NCBI GenBank assembly: GCA_963723355.1
Contig: CAVRQQ010000034.1
Span: forward strand, 109,989 to 173,988
DNA from: JAFDBW01 sp963723355
GTDB taxonomy: Bacteria; Desulfobacterota; Desulfuromonadia; Desulfuromonadales; BM103
DNA length: 64,000 bases
Direction: 5' to 3'
Below the pieces are notes generated by a model that ran no database searches, was not told where the DNA came from, and saw only the letters and a list, made by a program, of their open reading frames with translations. Made by a program: the position numbers and the translations under genes. Positions 43,301-51,679 of this stretch are shown here, one piece after another (position 1 is the first letter of the stretch; each line of letters starts with the position of its first letter).

Positions 43301-43540
43301 GGCGATCAGCGTCGGGCCGAGATAGATCGTAAGAAAGTCAATGCCGGTTGTCGCAGCCCTGCCGACACTGCCGTAGAAAGTCCAGGAAGTACAATAGACA
43401 GCCAGGGATAAAGAATAGACGGACGGATTGTCGATCAGGCTCCGGCCGCGTTTGCGTTGCCGGTCAGCGTAGTAGGCAACCCCGAAAAGGATGCCGAAGT
43501 AAACCAGTGAAACCAGGGCGACAAGTTTGAGCGAAATCAT
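40334..43540 (-). CDS. SLC5-like transporter / STAC / GAF / PP2C phosphatase fusion
   Basis: A 1068-residue multidomain membrane protein. Residues about 1-520 form an SLC5 (sodium:solute symporter) fold with roughly 12-13 hydrophobic helices (SWTFYGSVGRAATTG, GGFSASAGMVMVSSVALSTM, FVAATQFAPAVIGGLYWRQ). A STAC-like segment follows at about 555-633, as in CbrA-type sensors. A GAF domain (about 650-813) and a coiled coil with EIAKNIQLSLLP lead into a SpoIIE/RsbU-type PP2C phosphatase (about 845-1066) with metal-binding Asp in VGGDYYDY, IADVSGHNVGAA, LYTDGL and FTDDVSM. Known SLC5-STAC proteins usually end in a histidine kinase; here the output is a phosphatase, and its likely substrate, a STAS protein, is encoded next to it. 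The substrate sensed or transported is unknown. Confidence 0.92.
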   Translation of the reverse strand: MISLKLVALVSLVYFGILFGVAYYADRQRKRGRSLIDNPSVYSLSLAVYCTSWTFYGSVGRAATTGIDFLTIYLGPTLIAFTWWFLLRKIVRISKEQNLTSIADFISSRYGKSSVLGAIVTIFAVLGIMPYIALQLKAVARSFDLLVYPLSTGNTVHVLPKFDLHFDSALAVALILGLFGVLFGARHLDTSERHEGLVAAIALESLVKVVAFVAAGIFVTYGLFDGFADIFNDFLVRFPEREHLLRLGTETNSYAHWLSMTIISMMAVMFLPRQFHIMVIENCREEHIRSAMWRFPAYMFAINLFVIPIALGGLLLGNGDTYNADFFVLTLPLQYGQPWLAMLVFIGGFSASAGMVMVSSVALSTMILNHLVIPIILKFYSKAQSLSLLLVNLKRIGIIAVILLGYVYYRFLGESAALVNIGLISFVAATQFAPAVIGGLYWRQATQRGATIGLILGFILWFYTLLIPSFVESGWIGPEIVNQGLWGLALLKPTELFGLSGFDIWTHSLFWTMFFNLGSYLAISLLTTPNHGEQEQVRKFVDVYNPMPVVTKKTRITRAPSIIEFVDLMAKFIGEKPAHAAISNYLGNRDIDEKGSLSENELPKLKRFTELTLAGSVGAAPARIIVENYLSARGSHMEDVFDLFGSINISRKASREQLSVLYDAARFVASGSDLQSILDDILKIFTDQFKFDLCVIRILDEDRQTLTVRSQSGMTSEHFGESERDLTTDTFIGETFLTNNISVVNDSDFISKPQTAEIIHREKILSFAHAPINVEGQPIGVISAFSRTAKGIFTSEFLELFSSLAGQVGVAFRNAEQTAHLIAAKEQQRELEIAKNIQLSLLPTKIPEVSGIRLGGVCIPAKEVGGDYYDYLSHDDGRLDLVIADVSGHNVGAALIMSEARTMIRSRSGQFSNPDELLRELNQFLYEDLTRAELFITLFYLQYRPGTRVVEYASAGHSPTLLWQAAHNQCLRLDPEGLIVGVKKDFPYEKNSYKLASGDVLLLYTDGLIEAANEEDELFGEQRLTGLLRENHHLQPQDLINYIVDQVRLFSGHQNFTDDVSMIVLQAE

Positions 43541-43803
43541 TCCTGTCCCCCGGGTGACTTGTTGTGGTGGTCATAATCGAGGGGGGGCTGGCCTGACTCA
43601 TGTCCCATGTAGATAGAAAAAAGATAAATGACAAAGATTGAAACCGGCCAGCCAATAAAGAAATAAAGGATCGGCAGCGGGATGCCTAGAATCAGGATAC
43701 TCTTGTTGAAGATGTGCATGAACGGGTAGTTAAGCATGATCACACCGAGTACGAACCAGATAGCCCAGGCATCTTTGAGTGGTAGTTTGCGTTCAATTCT
43801 CAT
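43537..43803 (-). CDS. small membrane protein, probable symporter accessory
   Basis: An 88-residue protein with two hydrophobic helices (about residues 13-35 and 42-65; WAIWFVLGVIMLNYP, ILYFFIGWPVSIFVIYLF) and a short charged tail. Small two-helix proteins commonly accompany SLC5 symporters (DUF3311/DUF4212-like); I could not assign the family firmly. Its stop overlaps the start of the fusion gene (ATGA), so the two are translated together. Confidence 0.75.
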   Translation of the reverse strand: MRIERKLPLKDAWAIWFVLGVIMLNYPFMHIFNKSILILGIPLPILYFFIGWPVSIFVIYLFSIYMGHESGQPPLDYDHHNKSPGGQE

Positions 43804-44144
43804 AATGACTGCCCCCGGTTGTTCACGGCTCTGTGAAGAGTTGACGGTGCATTATAATCAACCGGGTTTGATCTGTCGATCTCGATAAGATGGTTGAACT
43901 GTTTCTTGTGAAGTGAGTCCATGGCAGTTTTACGGTCACAGAGCAAGGGTCTAATACCCATCCTCCGGTATTCGAAGCAGGTTGTCACGACGATCTTTCA
44001 CGGTTTCACTATAAACCAATTTTCCTAAAGATTATCAGAAGATATATACAAGTAAAGCTATTGTATCAAGCCGTTGCACGATTGACCGACCATAACGACT
44101 GTGCTACTTTCAATTTGCATCTTTCTCTTATCAATGGATCCTGT
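43804..44144. other. divergent intergenic region with an inverted repeat
   Basis: 341 bp between the minus-strand signalling cluster and the TPR lipoprotein gene, so it must hold both promoters. CCCGGTTG (43814-43821) and CAACCGGG (43859-43866) are perfect 8-bp arms, with TTCAC/GTGAA nested inside. They lie in the leader of the small membrane protein gene. ATTATAAT between the arms could be a -10 element, but no matching -35 is seen on either strand. Confidence 0.5.
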
Positions 44145-45863
44145 ATGACCCTGTCCTGTCTCCGCAGACTGACCATTTTTCTGGTGATTTTTTCAAGTGG
44201 CTGCGTCACTGCCGATATTCATGACGTTGCTGACAAAACTCCTTCATCCGATGCTCCATATGTGTCACGGCTGAATGAACCGCAGTCCAATGCCTATTAT
44301 CATTATATGAGAGCGAGAATGCTGCTGGCTGAGGGCGACCTTGATGAGGCTGTCGCAGCATATCAGGCTGCCATCGATTATGCTCCGAATGATGAAGCAA
44401 TGCGCTTTGAGCTGGCCGAGCTCCATCTCGACATGGAACGGCCTGAACAAGCTGTTCGTACCATCGAGGATATCCTGTTACGCAACCCCGATTCGGTCAG
44501 GGCGAATATGGCACTGGGAAATGCATATTTTGCCAATCGTCAACCGGACAAGGCCGCTCCCTACTTTCGACGTGTCCTTGAACTGGAGCCCGACAATGAA
44601 GAGGTCCATCTGCGTCTCGCGATCGCTCTGGTGAGGATGGGAGAAATCGACCAGGCTTCGCAGCATCTGAAGGAGCTTTTGCGCCTCAATCCCGAATCCC
44701 GACCCGGGCGCCTGGCCATGGCCAGGCTTTATCGGGAAACCGGCCTCAACCAGCTTGCGGTGGAAGAATATCGCATGCTGATACGCCAGGACCCCGATCT
44801 TGACCAGGCCTCACTGGAGTTGGGTCTGCTCTATGAAGAACTTGAAGAATGGCAGAATGCCCTGGACGTCTTTGCCGGAGTTCTTGAGCAACGACCACTC
44901 GATTTCAACCTGCGTCATCATCTGGCCCGCGTTTACATTGGTATGAAACGCTACGACGATGCGTTGGAGGAGTTGAATATTATCGTCGATCTAAAGCCGG
45001 ACGATTTCGAAGCACGGCGCAAGATCGGGCTGATTTATCTTGAACAGAAACGCTGGGCGGATGCGATTACGGTTTTCAGGGCAATCCTGGATCTCAACCC
45101 TCACCTGGAGCCGGTGCGTTATTACCTGGGAAGTGCCTACGAGAAGCTTTCGGAATGGGATCTGGCGCTGGAGGCCTTCGAAGGAATCGACAAGGATTCA
45201 GCGCTTTACGATGATGCCCTGTCCCATATCGGCTTTATTTACCTGGAGAATGACCGAATTGATGAAGCGATCACGCTCCTTGAGTCGAGAAAGGCTTCAG
45301 GGAAACCCAGGCCCCAGATTTATCACTACCTTGCATCACTTTACATGGCCAACGATCAGCATGAAAAGGCTATCTCTGTCGTCGAAGAAGGTGTGCAGCG
45401 TTATCCGGACAATATCGAGCTGCTCTATCAGAAGGGGCTGATTCTGGAGCGCTCCGGGCTCCACGAAGAGGCCGGTCAGGCTATGAAGGGCGTTCTCGCG
45501 CTTGACGATCAACATGCCGAGGCATTGAATTTTCTCGCCTACGCGTATGCCGTAGAAAATCGGAATCTCGATGAAGCTCTGGAATATGCCGAGCGTGCCG
45601 TCAAGCGTGATCCTGCGCCCCATATTCTCGATACACTAGGGTGGGTGTACTACCGGCTGGGGCGCTTTACGGATGCTCTCAAGGTGATTGAGGAGGCCAG
45701 CCGCCAACTGAGCGAAGATGCTGTGATCTTTGAACACCTGGGCGATATCCATCTTGCCTTGGGGAACCGGGAGGCGGCGCGCACTGCTTTCGAGAGAGCC
45801 CTCCAATTGCAACCTGACAACATTGACCTGCGTGACAAGCTTGAAAACCTTTCCGACCAGTAA
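44145..45863 (+). CDS. TPR-repeat lipoprotein
   Basis: A 572-residue protein made almost wholly of tetratricopeptide repeats, at least 13 units (for example NAYYHYMRARMLLAEGDLDEA, VRANMALGNAYFANRQPDKA, PHILDTLGWVYYRLGRFTDA). The signal peptide ends in lipobox SSGC near residue 20, giving a lipidated periplasmic or outer-membrane protein; ATG 44145 is chosen for this reason over TTG 44061. The architecture resembles outer-membrane TPR proteins that assist assembly or exopolysaccharide export. The next lipoprotein gene overlaps its 3' end, so the pair probably work together. Confidence 0.88.
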   Translation: MTLSCLRRLTIFLVIFSSGCVTADIHDVADKTPSSDAPYVSRLNEPQSNAYYHYMRARMLLAEGDLDEAVAAYQAAIDYAPNDEAMRFELAELHLDMERPEQAVRTIEDILLRNPDSVRANMALGNAYFANRQPDKAAPYFRRVLELEPDNEEVHLRLAIALVRMGEIDQASQHLKELLRLNPESRPGRLAMARLYRETGLNQLAVEEYRMLIRQDPDLDQASLELGLLYEELEEWQNALDVFAGVLEQRPLDFNLRHHLARVYIGMKRYDDALEELNIIVDLKPDDFEARRKIGLIYLEQKRWADAITVFRAILDLNPHLEPVRYYLGSAYEKLSEWDLALEAFEGIDKDSALYDDALSHIGFIYLENDRIDEAITLLESRKASGKPRPQIYHYLASLYMANDQHEKAISVVEEGVQRYPDNIELLYQKGLILERSGLHEEAGQAMKGVLALDDQHAEALNFLAYAYAVENRNLDEALEYAERAVKRDPAPHILDTLGWVYYRLGRFTDALKVIEEASRQLSEDAVIFEHLGDIHLALGNREAARTAFERALQLQPDNIDLRDKLENLSDQ

Positions 45864-46650
45864 TAAGGGCCGTCTCTCGGGCCGTTTGCCCGTCTTGATC
45901 GCTTTGTTTGTCCTGTTGTTATCGGCCTGTGCACCGGTTCGACCGAATAAAGGTGAGCCGGTCAGTCAGGGCTTCGCCGATGGTCTGATGCAGGAGTGGG
46001 TCGACAATTCCGACCTGATCTCGTCTGTCCAGGGTCTGGCCAGGGTCGAAGTGAAAGCCCCGATGACATCGATCAACGGGGGACAGGTCATCATTGCCGA
46101 AAAACCTGATCGCCTGCGCGCCGAAACCCTGAACCCTTTTGGCATGCCACTGGTATCGCTGACAGCCTCTGACGGGCAGCTTGGCGTCCTGCTCACGGCA
46201 CAAAACCTTTACTATACGGGAGCAGCGACACCGGAAAACCTGGAACAATTCGCACATATCCCGTTAAACGTTCCAGACCTGGTCAGCCTGCTGTTGTATC
46301 AGCCACCTCTCATAGAGGCCTGGAAGGTCGCGGCCTACGATCTCAAGGACGGCGGATGGCTACTGGTACGTTACGCTACCTTGCAACGTCAGGAACTCGT
46401 TTTCAATCAGAGCCGGCAACTTGTCGAGGTGTCATATTTCAAAAACAACGATTTGCTGGTCAAGGCCAGGTATGCAAAATTCAGGGAACAGGGCGCGCTT
46501 TATCCTGCCCTGTTGACCCTTGATCTCCCTGAAAAGTATGCCACGATCAGTCTGGAGTTCTCGGATGTCGAGACAAATGGCCGGTTGCGGCCCGGCGTTT
46601 TTGATGTAAAACCTCCGGTCGGGGCAAAGGTCGTTTATCTGCCGAAATGA
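45832..46650 (+). CDS. lipoprotein with LolB/DUF4292-like fold
   Basis: About 272 residues from GTG 45832 (TTG 45841 is an alternative), overlapping the TPR gene by 32 bp. Lipobox LSAC follows a hydrophobic stretch. The mature part has GLARVEVKAPMTSINGGQVIIAEKPDRLR and LNPFGMPLVSL, a beta-rich pattern as in LolB/LppX/DUF4292 proteins that shelter lipids or lipoproteins in the periplasm. Recognition is by pattern only. Its upstream TPR lipoprotein is likely a functional partner. Confidence 0.72.
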   Translation: MTSLKTFPTSNKGRLSGRLPVLIALFVLLLSACAPVRPNKGEPVSQGFADGLMQEWVDNSDLISSVQGLARVEVKAPMTSINGGQVIIAEKPDRLRAETLNPFGMPLVSLTASDGQLGVLLTAQNLYYTGAATPENLEQFAHIPLNVPDLVSLLLYQPPLIEAWKVAAYDLKDGGWLLVRYATLQRQELVFNQSRQLVEVSYFKNNDLLVKARYAKFREQGALYPALLTLDLPEKYATISLEFSDVETNGRLRPGVFDVKPPVGAKVVYLPK

Positions 46651-46713
46651 ACTCGAAGCCGTGCATGAGATGGTTTTGCCTGTCATCTGACACGTTTTCC
46701 GAAGGAGAAAATA

Positions 46714-48324
46714 GTGAAATATCTTCTGGTTTTGCTGCTGTCGGTACTCGTTGGCTGTGAACAGCAACAGGCTGTGGTCCCCGCGGAAGGTGACGCCGCA
46801 AAGCCGGTGCATGGAGATACCTTTATCGAGGCGTCGATCGGCGAGCCGAACAATCTACTGCCGGTGCTTTCATCAGATTCGGCGTCGAGTGATATCAATC
46901 GCCTTGTCTACAATGGCCTGATTCGTTACGACAAGGACCTTCGCTTGGAAGGAGAGCTGGCCGAGTCCTGGGAAATTTCCGAGGACAATCTGACCTTTAC
47001 TTTCCATCTCCGTAAGGGCGTGACCTGGCACGACGGGAGCCCCTTCACCAGCGCTGATGTGCTGTTTACCTACGAGATGTATATCAACCCGGATGTGCCG
47101 ACCTCTTATGCGGAGGATTTTCTCCAGGTCGCCAGCGCCGAAACCCCTGACCCCTACACCTTTCGGGTGACTTACGAAAAACCCTATGCTCCGGCTCTCG
47201 AAAGCTGGGGAACCCCGATTCATCCGAAACACCTTCTCGCAGGGCAGGACGTCACCAAGAGTCCATTATCCAGAAGTCCGATCGGCACCGGGCCGTACAG
47301 GTTTGTCAAATGGGTTGCCGGCGAAAAGGTGGAGCTGCTCGCCAACCCGGATTATTTTGAAGGACAGCCCTACATCCATCGGGTTGTTTACCGGGTCATT
47401 CCTGACACTTCAACCCAGTTCCTCGAACTTCAGGCAGGTGGGCTGGACCTTATGAGTCTCACGCCGATCCAGTACAAGACACAAACCGACAGCCCGGCAT
47501 TTACCCGCAACTTCAACAAGTACCGCTACCTGTCTTTCAGTTATACCTATCTCGGCTATAATCTGATCAAGCCTCTTTTCCAGGATATTCGCGTGCGTCA
47601 GGCGATTTCCTATGCCATCGACAAACAGGAAATTATCGAAGGAGTCCTGCTTGGGCTTGGCCATGTCGCAACTGGCCCATACAAACCGGATACCTGGGTT
47701 TACAATGCCGACGTCAAACGTTATGCATACAACCCCGAGACCGCCCGCAACTTGCTCGCGGAAGCAGGCTGGACCGACAGTAACGGTGATGGAGTGCTGG
47801 ACAAGAATGGTGAGCCGCTGGCTTTTACGATTGTCACCAACCAGGGGAATGATCTGCGTTCCAAGACTGCGGAAATTATCCAGCGCCGTTTGAAGGAAGT
47901 AGGCATCAGAATCGAAATCCGTATCGTCGAATGGGCGACTTTCCTTAAGGAGTTCATCTTCCCCGGCAATTTCGATGCGACGATACTTGGTTGGAGCGGT
48001 GGCCCTGAACCGGATCAATTCAATATCTGGCACTCGAGTAAAACTGCACCCAGAGAATTGAACTTTACCAAGTACAGCAACCCGGAAGTTGACGATTTGC
48101 TGGAGAAGGGGCGCCGGACTTTTGATCGCGAGGAACGCAAGGAAATCTATGACCGCTTCCAGGAAATCTTGGCTGATGAGCAGCCTTACACCTTCCTGTA
48201 TGTCGGTGAAGCGCTCCCTGCTGTTGCCAGACGCTTTCGTGGCATCACGCCAGCTCCGGCAGGGATTACGTATAACTTTATCAAGTGGTATGTGCCAAAA
48301 AGTGAACAGAAATATACTCGCTGA
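46714..48324 (+). CDS. oligopeptide ABC transporter substrate-binding lipoprotein
   Basis: A 536-residue SBP_bac_5 (DppA/OppA) protein. Lipoprotein signal with lipobox LVGC near residue 15; GEPNNLLPVLSSDSASSDIN, LAESWEISEDNLTFTFHLRKGVTWHDGSPF and RSPIGTGPYRFVKW are family signatures, and RQAISYAIDKQEII is in the second lobe. Starts at GTG 46714 with GAAGGAGAA upstream. No permease or ATPase genes are adjacent, so it is an orphan receptor or its transporter lies elsewhere. Ligand unknown. Confidence 0.93.
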   Translation: MKYLLVLLLSVLVGCEQQQAVVPAEGDAAKPVHGDTFIEASIGEPNNLLPVLSSDSASSDINRLVYNGLIRYDKDLRLEGELAESWEISEDNLTFTFHLRKGVTWHDGSPFTSADVLFTYEMYINPDVPTSYAEDFLQVASAETPDPYTFRVTYEKPYAPALESWGTPIHPKHLLAGQDVTKSPLSRSPIGTGPYRFVKWVAGEKVELLANPDYFEGQPYIHRVVYRVIPDTSTQFLELQAGGLDLMSLTPIQYKTQTDSPAFTRNFNKYRYLSFSYTYLGYNLIKPLFQDIRVRQAISYAIDKQEIIEGVLLGLGHVATGPYKPDTWVYNADVKRYAYNPETARNLLAEAGWTDSNGDGVLDKNGEPLAFTIVTNQGNDLRSKTAEIIQRRLKEVGIRIEIRIVEWATFLKEFIFPGNFDATILGWSGGPEPDQFNIWHSSKTAPRELNFTKYSNPEVDDLLEKGRRTFDREERKEIYDRFQEILADEQPYTFLYVGEALPAVARRFRGITPAPAGITYNFIKWYVPKSEQKYTR

Positions 48325-48361
48325 CAGATTGTCGGCCTAAAGTCTTTTTCCAAGGAGCCTC

Positions 48362-48751
48362 ATGATGTTAAAAAAACAGATCCAGACAACCGACGCCCCT
48401 GCCGCAATCGGACCCTATTCACAGGCTATCCGGGCTGGAAAATTTATCTTTTATTCCGGGCAGATACCTCTTGATCCTTCAAGCGGAACCTTGGTTGATG
48501 GCGGGATTGAAGCACAGACCCGTCAGGTGATCAACAACATGCGTGCCATGTTGCATGCCTCTGGCTGCGATTTTTCCGATGTTGTCAAAACCACCATCTA
48601 CCTGACGGACCTCGCCGATTTTGCAACGGTCAATGAGATCTATGGTGAATGTTTCAATGAAGTGCCTCCGGCGCGGGCCTGTGTGCAGGTAGCGGCGTTG
48701 CCGAAGGGGGCGATGGTTGAGATCGAATGGATTGCAACTGTGAAACAGTAG
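48362..48751 (+). CDS. ridA: RidA-family enamine/imine deaminase
   Basis: A 129-residue RidA (YjgF/YER057c) that hydrolyses reactive 2-aminoacrylate and related imines to protect PLP enzymes. Conserved blocks: APAAIGPYSQAI, YSGQIPLDP, TRQVINNMRAML, VVKTTIYLTDLADF, and the catalytic Arg in PPARACVQVAALPKGAMVEIE. AAGGAG precedes ATG 48362/48365. A terminator shared with rpmB follows. Confidence 0.96.
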   Translation: MMLKKQIQTTDAPAAIGPYSQAIRAGKFIFYSGQIPLDPSSGTLVDGGIEAQTRQVINNMRAMLHASGCDFSDVVKTTIYLTDLADFATVNEIYGECFNEVPPARACVQVAALPKGAMVEIEWIATVKQ

Positions 48752-48787
48752 ACCTGGCGGTGTATCATCTACAGTAATCACAAAATA

Positions 48788-48818
48788 AAAGGGGCAGCCT
48801 TACCAGGCCGCCCCTTTG
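48788..48818. terminator. bidirectional intrinsic terminator
   Basis: AAAGGGGCAGCCT pairs with AGGCCGCCCCTTT around loop TACC, between convergent ridA and rpmB. Confidence 0.8.
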
Positions 48819-48837
48819 AAATTTTTCACCAGACAGT

Positions 48838-49029
48838 TTAGCTGGCTTTTTGCACAGCCCCTGAACGGATGCAACGCGTACACACCTTCATACTACGCAC
48901 GGCGCCGTTCTGGACGGCACGCACCTTCTGCAGGTTTGGCTTGAAAACCTTCTTGGTTTTATTATGTGCATGGCTGACATTACAGCCGGTCATCGGTTTC
49001 TTCCCGCAAACATCACATACGTTAGCCAT
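48838..49029 (-). CDS. rpmB: 50S ribosomal protein L28
   Basis: A 63-residue L28 with VCDVCGKKPMTGCNVSHAHNKT and VCTRCIRSG. Two C-x-x-C pairs make it the zinc-binding paralogue. GGAGGAAC precedes the ATG. It lies about 70 bp downstream of the oxidoreductase gene. Confidence 0.97.
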   Translation of the reverse strand: MANVCDVCGKKPMTGCNVSHAHNKTKKVFKPNLQKVRAVQNGAVRSMKVCTRCIRSGAVQKAS

Positions 49030-49097
49030 TTCTTGTTCCTCCTATACGTTCTGAACGGAATCTTCTAACATGGATGAAATTGCTTTGCAAGCATTTC

Positions 49098-50352
49098 TTA
49101 GCCCAGGCCGGCTTTTAGCTCCCTTCCCAGGTTGGCGAAGATTGTCCAGGCCAGCAGTGCCGCACCGGCACCGTCCATCTCCGGGAGCAGGACGGTATTG
49201 TCCGCCCAGTACAGGTTCCTGCCGGCCCGCAACGGCAGGCCGTGCCAGCAGCACGGTTTCCTGACGCTTCACTTGCGGCGCGGGTCCCTGTTCACGGCCC
49301 AATGCGTCGAGCCGGTACTTGGCAAAGGGCAGGACCGGCCCGAGCTGTCTTCTGATCTCATCAGCCGTTGCGTCCTCGGTGCTGTGGACCAGTCCATACA
49401 ACTTTTCGTCGGCCTGTTCAATGGCCATCCGCAATGGCAGGCGGCCTCCGCAGATCACCCGCGTCCCCAGCAGCCTGGATAATTGCCCGGCGAGATTGTC
49501 GGTTTGCCATGCGGCGCGAACAGGGAAAGAGGGAACCTGCACCGGCTCGCCGGCCGCGAACAACCCGGCCAGTCGCTGGTCGCCGAGGAGGAAGTTGTCG
49601 GCGCTGAACCGGCCGCCCGATACGAGCTGCCCGCCTGTCCATCGCGAGCCGTCAAATTCGAAGGGCTTCAAATTCTCCACCTCGGCCCTTGCCCCGTGAA
49701 ACTGGTCAAAACGCTTCTCCAGCGTCTGGCTGAACTCGGCTCCTCTAACGTTTTCAGGTCTCTGGGCATGCGCCCACAAGATCGCGGCACGGGCCGTGGA
49801 CAGGTTGTCGACCGGGGTCAATGCAAGCCCCTGCAACAGATCGGTCAGAAATGCTCTCGGCGGGTCCGCGAAGCCTGAGAGCTGATCCGCGATCGGTCGT
49901 TCCAGCACAGACTGATTCACTTTGTTGCGCACGCAGAGCAGTTTAAAACGCGTTTTTGCCTTGAACGATGGCCAGGGTAGGCCGCCGTTCTCCCAGAACA
50001 GCTTTTCCAATCGCTGCCCCTGCTCCTGGAGCCCGGCCAACCAGTCGCTGATGGCCGGTCCGGAGGCTCCGAACTCCCGCTGCAACTCTTTGTCGAGGGA
50101 GATATCGTTGCTGACGGTCAACCTTGAGTGCTCGGCAACGATCTGGATCGGTCGCTGAGCCATAAAGCAGGAGCGGCCGCCCAGTACGCCGAGGATTTTT
50201 TCCAGGAAAAGAGAAGAATGAAACCATGTCGGGGCCTGCATCCCGGTTTCGCTCAGAAACAGGACCCTGCCGCCCTGTTTGACCAACAAGGCTGCGGCGA
50301 TCTGTGCCGCCAGGGAGCTGCCGACGATAGCGATATCATAATGTTTGCTCAT
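49098..50352 (-). CDS. FAD/NAD(P)-dependent oxidoreductase, frameshifted
   Basis: A protein of about 417 residues with an N-terminal dinucleotide fold HYDIAIVGSSLAAQIAAALL (Ser replaces Gly in the usual GxGxxG). The middle is variable. Near 49240 the frame slips: the open frame runs on to 49042 with an unlikely Arg/Pro-rich tail, while the next frame reads AGRNLYWADNTVLLPEMDGAGA and ends TAA at 49098, as flavoproteins of this type do (NTVLLPE-like FAD loop). I therefore set the end at 49098. It resembles phytoene-desaturase-like oxidoreductases; substrate unknown. Confidence 0.7.
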
Positions 50353-50485
50353 GGTTGGTGGCCTTGCGGAATCAAGTACCCATCAGCCGGAATTCTCCTG
50401 CTGCCGAAAGATGAGTGGGCAAGTTCGCAGATCATGAATGTCTAATTCCGGGGAATGAGTTGCTGCGGCCTTGCTGCCTGCTGGT

Positions 50486-50965
50486 TTACAAATCCTCTTC
50501 CGAGAAAACCTCGAAGCCTTCCTTGATCAGTAGCGCCGTGGTGACCCCGGTGCCGGGCACCCTGGCCTCGCCGCGATAAATCAGGTGCACACCGCAGGAA
50601 GGACTGCGCTCCTTGAGTAAGGCGCGACGACAATGACTCAAGTGGCCGATCTGCAGGACCATCCATGCACCACGACAGAAAATGTCGTTCATTGACTTCC
50701 CGGACTCCGAGACAGCATGTCCTTCTCCGGCGAGAACATCGAGGCCGCTACCGGACTTGAAGAAGGTTTTCTCGCGAGGCGTGGACATGCCTGCGAGCTG
50801 TTCCGGGCAGACCGGTATCGGTAGCAGGTTTTCTCTCTGCAGGTATTCCATAACTGCCTGGCAACGTTTGGTTTTACCGTCGTAACGGGTCGCCAGGCCG
50901 AGCAGGCAGGCGCTGACCAGAATCGGTTCCTTGCAGCCATTGGCAGATTCCCGACTCATCGTCAA
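50486..50965 (-). CDS. DUF523 family protein
   Basis: A 159-residue cysteine-containing protein with the conserved VSACLLGLATRYDGK, PVCPEQLAGMSTPRE and ERSPSCGVHLIY blocks that define DUF523. The two conserved Cys-Gly and Cys-Pro sites suggest metal or Fe-S binding. Function unknown. Its ATG overlaps the purN stop (ATGA), so it is translated with the purine genes. Confidence 0.9.
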   Translation of the reverse strand: MTMSRESANGCKEPILVSACLLGLATRYDGKTKRCQAVMEYLQRENLLPIPVCPEQLAGMSTPREKTFFKSGSGLDVLAGEGHAVSESGKSMNDIFCRGAWMVLQIGHLSHCRRALLKERSPSCGVHLIYRGEARVPGTGVTTALLIKEGFEVFSEEDL

Positions 50966-51624
50966 TCCTCCAGCGACGGGTTGACAAGTGCAGATCGACT
51001 GGCTGGGCAGGCCGGGGCAATGGAGACCTGTCGGCCATTGATGTGTACCCGGTTTTCAGCAATCAGCTGAATTGCCCGGGGGTAGATTCTATGCTCCTGT
51101 TCAAGGATGCGGGCGGCCAGAGTCTCCGCCGTATCATCCTGGAGAACCGGTACGACCGCCTGGATGAGGATCGGGCCGGTATCAACACCACCGTCGACAA
51201 AGTGGACAGTGCAACCGGAAAAGCGGGCACCGTAATCAATCGCCTGTTGCTGGACGTGCAAACCGGGAAAAGAAGGCAGCAGGGCCGGGTGGATGTTTAT
51301 TACGCGATCGGGGAACGCGTCGATGAATGTCTGGGTGATGATGCGCATGAAGCCGGCCAAAACGACAAGCTCGACACCGGATTCCTGCAGGGCACTGACG
51401 ACGGCGGTATCGAAGTCCTCGCGACTGGAAAAATCACGATGGTTGATGCATCGGCTGGCAATCCCGGCCTGTGCAGCGCGTTCCAGTGCGCCGGCCCCCG
51501 GGTTGTTGCAGATGACAACGGCAATTTCGGCATCGAGGCTGCCATCCTGGCACCGGTCAATGATCGACTGCAGATTGGTCCCGCCACCCGAGGCGAGTAC
51601 CCCTATGCGTAATTTTTTGGACAT
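50962..51624 (-). CDS. purN: phosphoribosylglycinamide formyltransferase
   Basis: A 220-residue folate-dependent GAR transformylase, third step of purine synthesis. GVLASGGGTNLQSII binds GAR phosphate; catalytic residues lie in VVLAGFMRIIT, INIHPALLPSFPG (Asn and His) and HFVDGGVDTGPIL (Asp). Intact. Downstream of purM on the same strand, separated by 55 bp. Confidence 0.97.
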   Translation of the reverse strand: MSKKLRIGVLASGGGTNLQSIIDRCQDGSLDAEIAVVICNNPGAGALERAAQAGIASRCINHRDFSSREDFDTAVVSALQESGVELVVLAGFMRIITQTFIDAFPDRVINIHPALLPSFPGLHVQQQAIDYGARFSGCTVHFVDGGVDTGPILIQAVVPVLQDDTAETLAARILEQEHRIYPRAIQLIAENRVHINGRQVSIAPACPASRSALVNPSLED

Positions 51625-51679
51625 GGAAGGGCTCCGGAAGGTCTAATCATTCTTGCAGTGTAAAGCTCAGAGCTTGTTA

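Noticed and set aside
43800..43988. 62-codon frame overlapping the small membrane protein start by ATGA
   Set aside because: No domain, no ribosome-binding site, and it covers the region where promoter and leader must lie.
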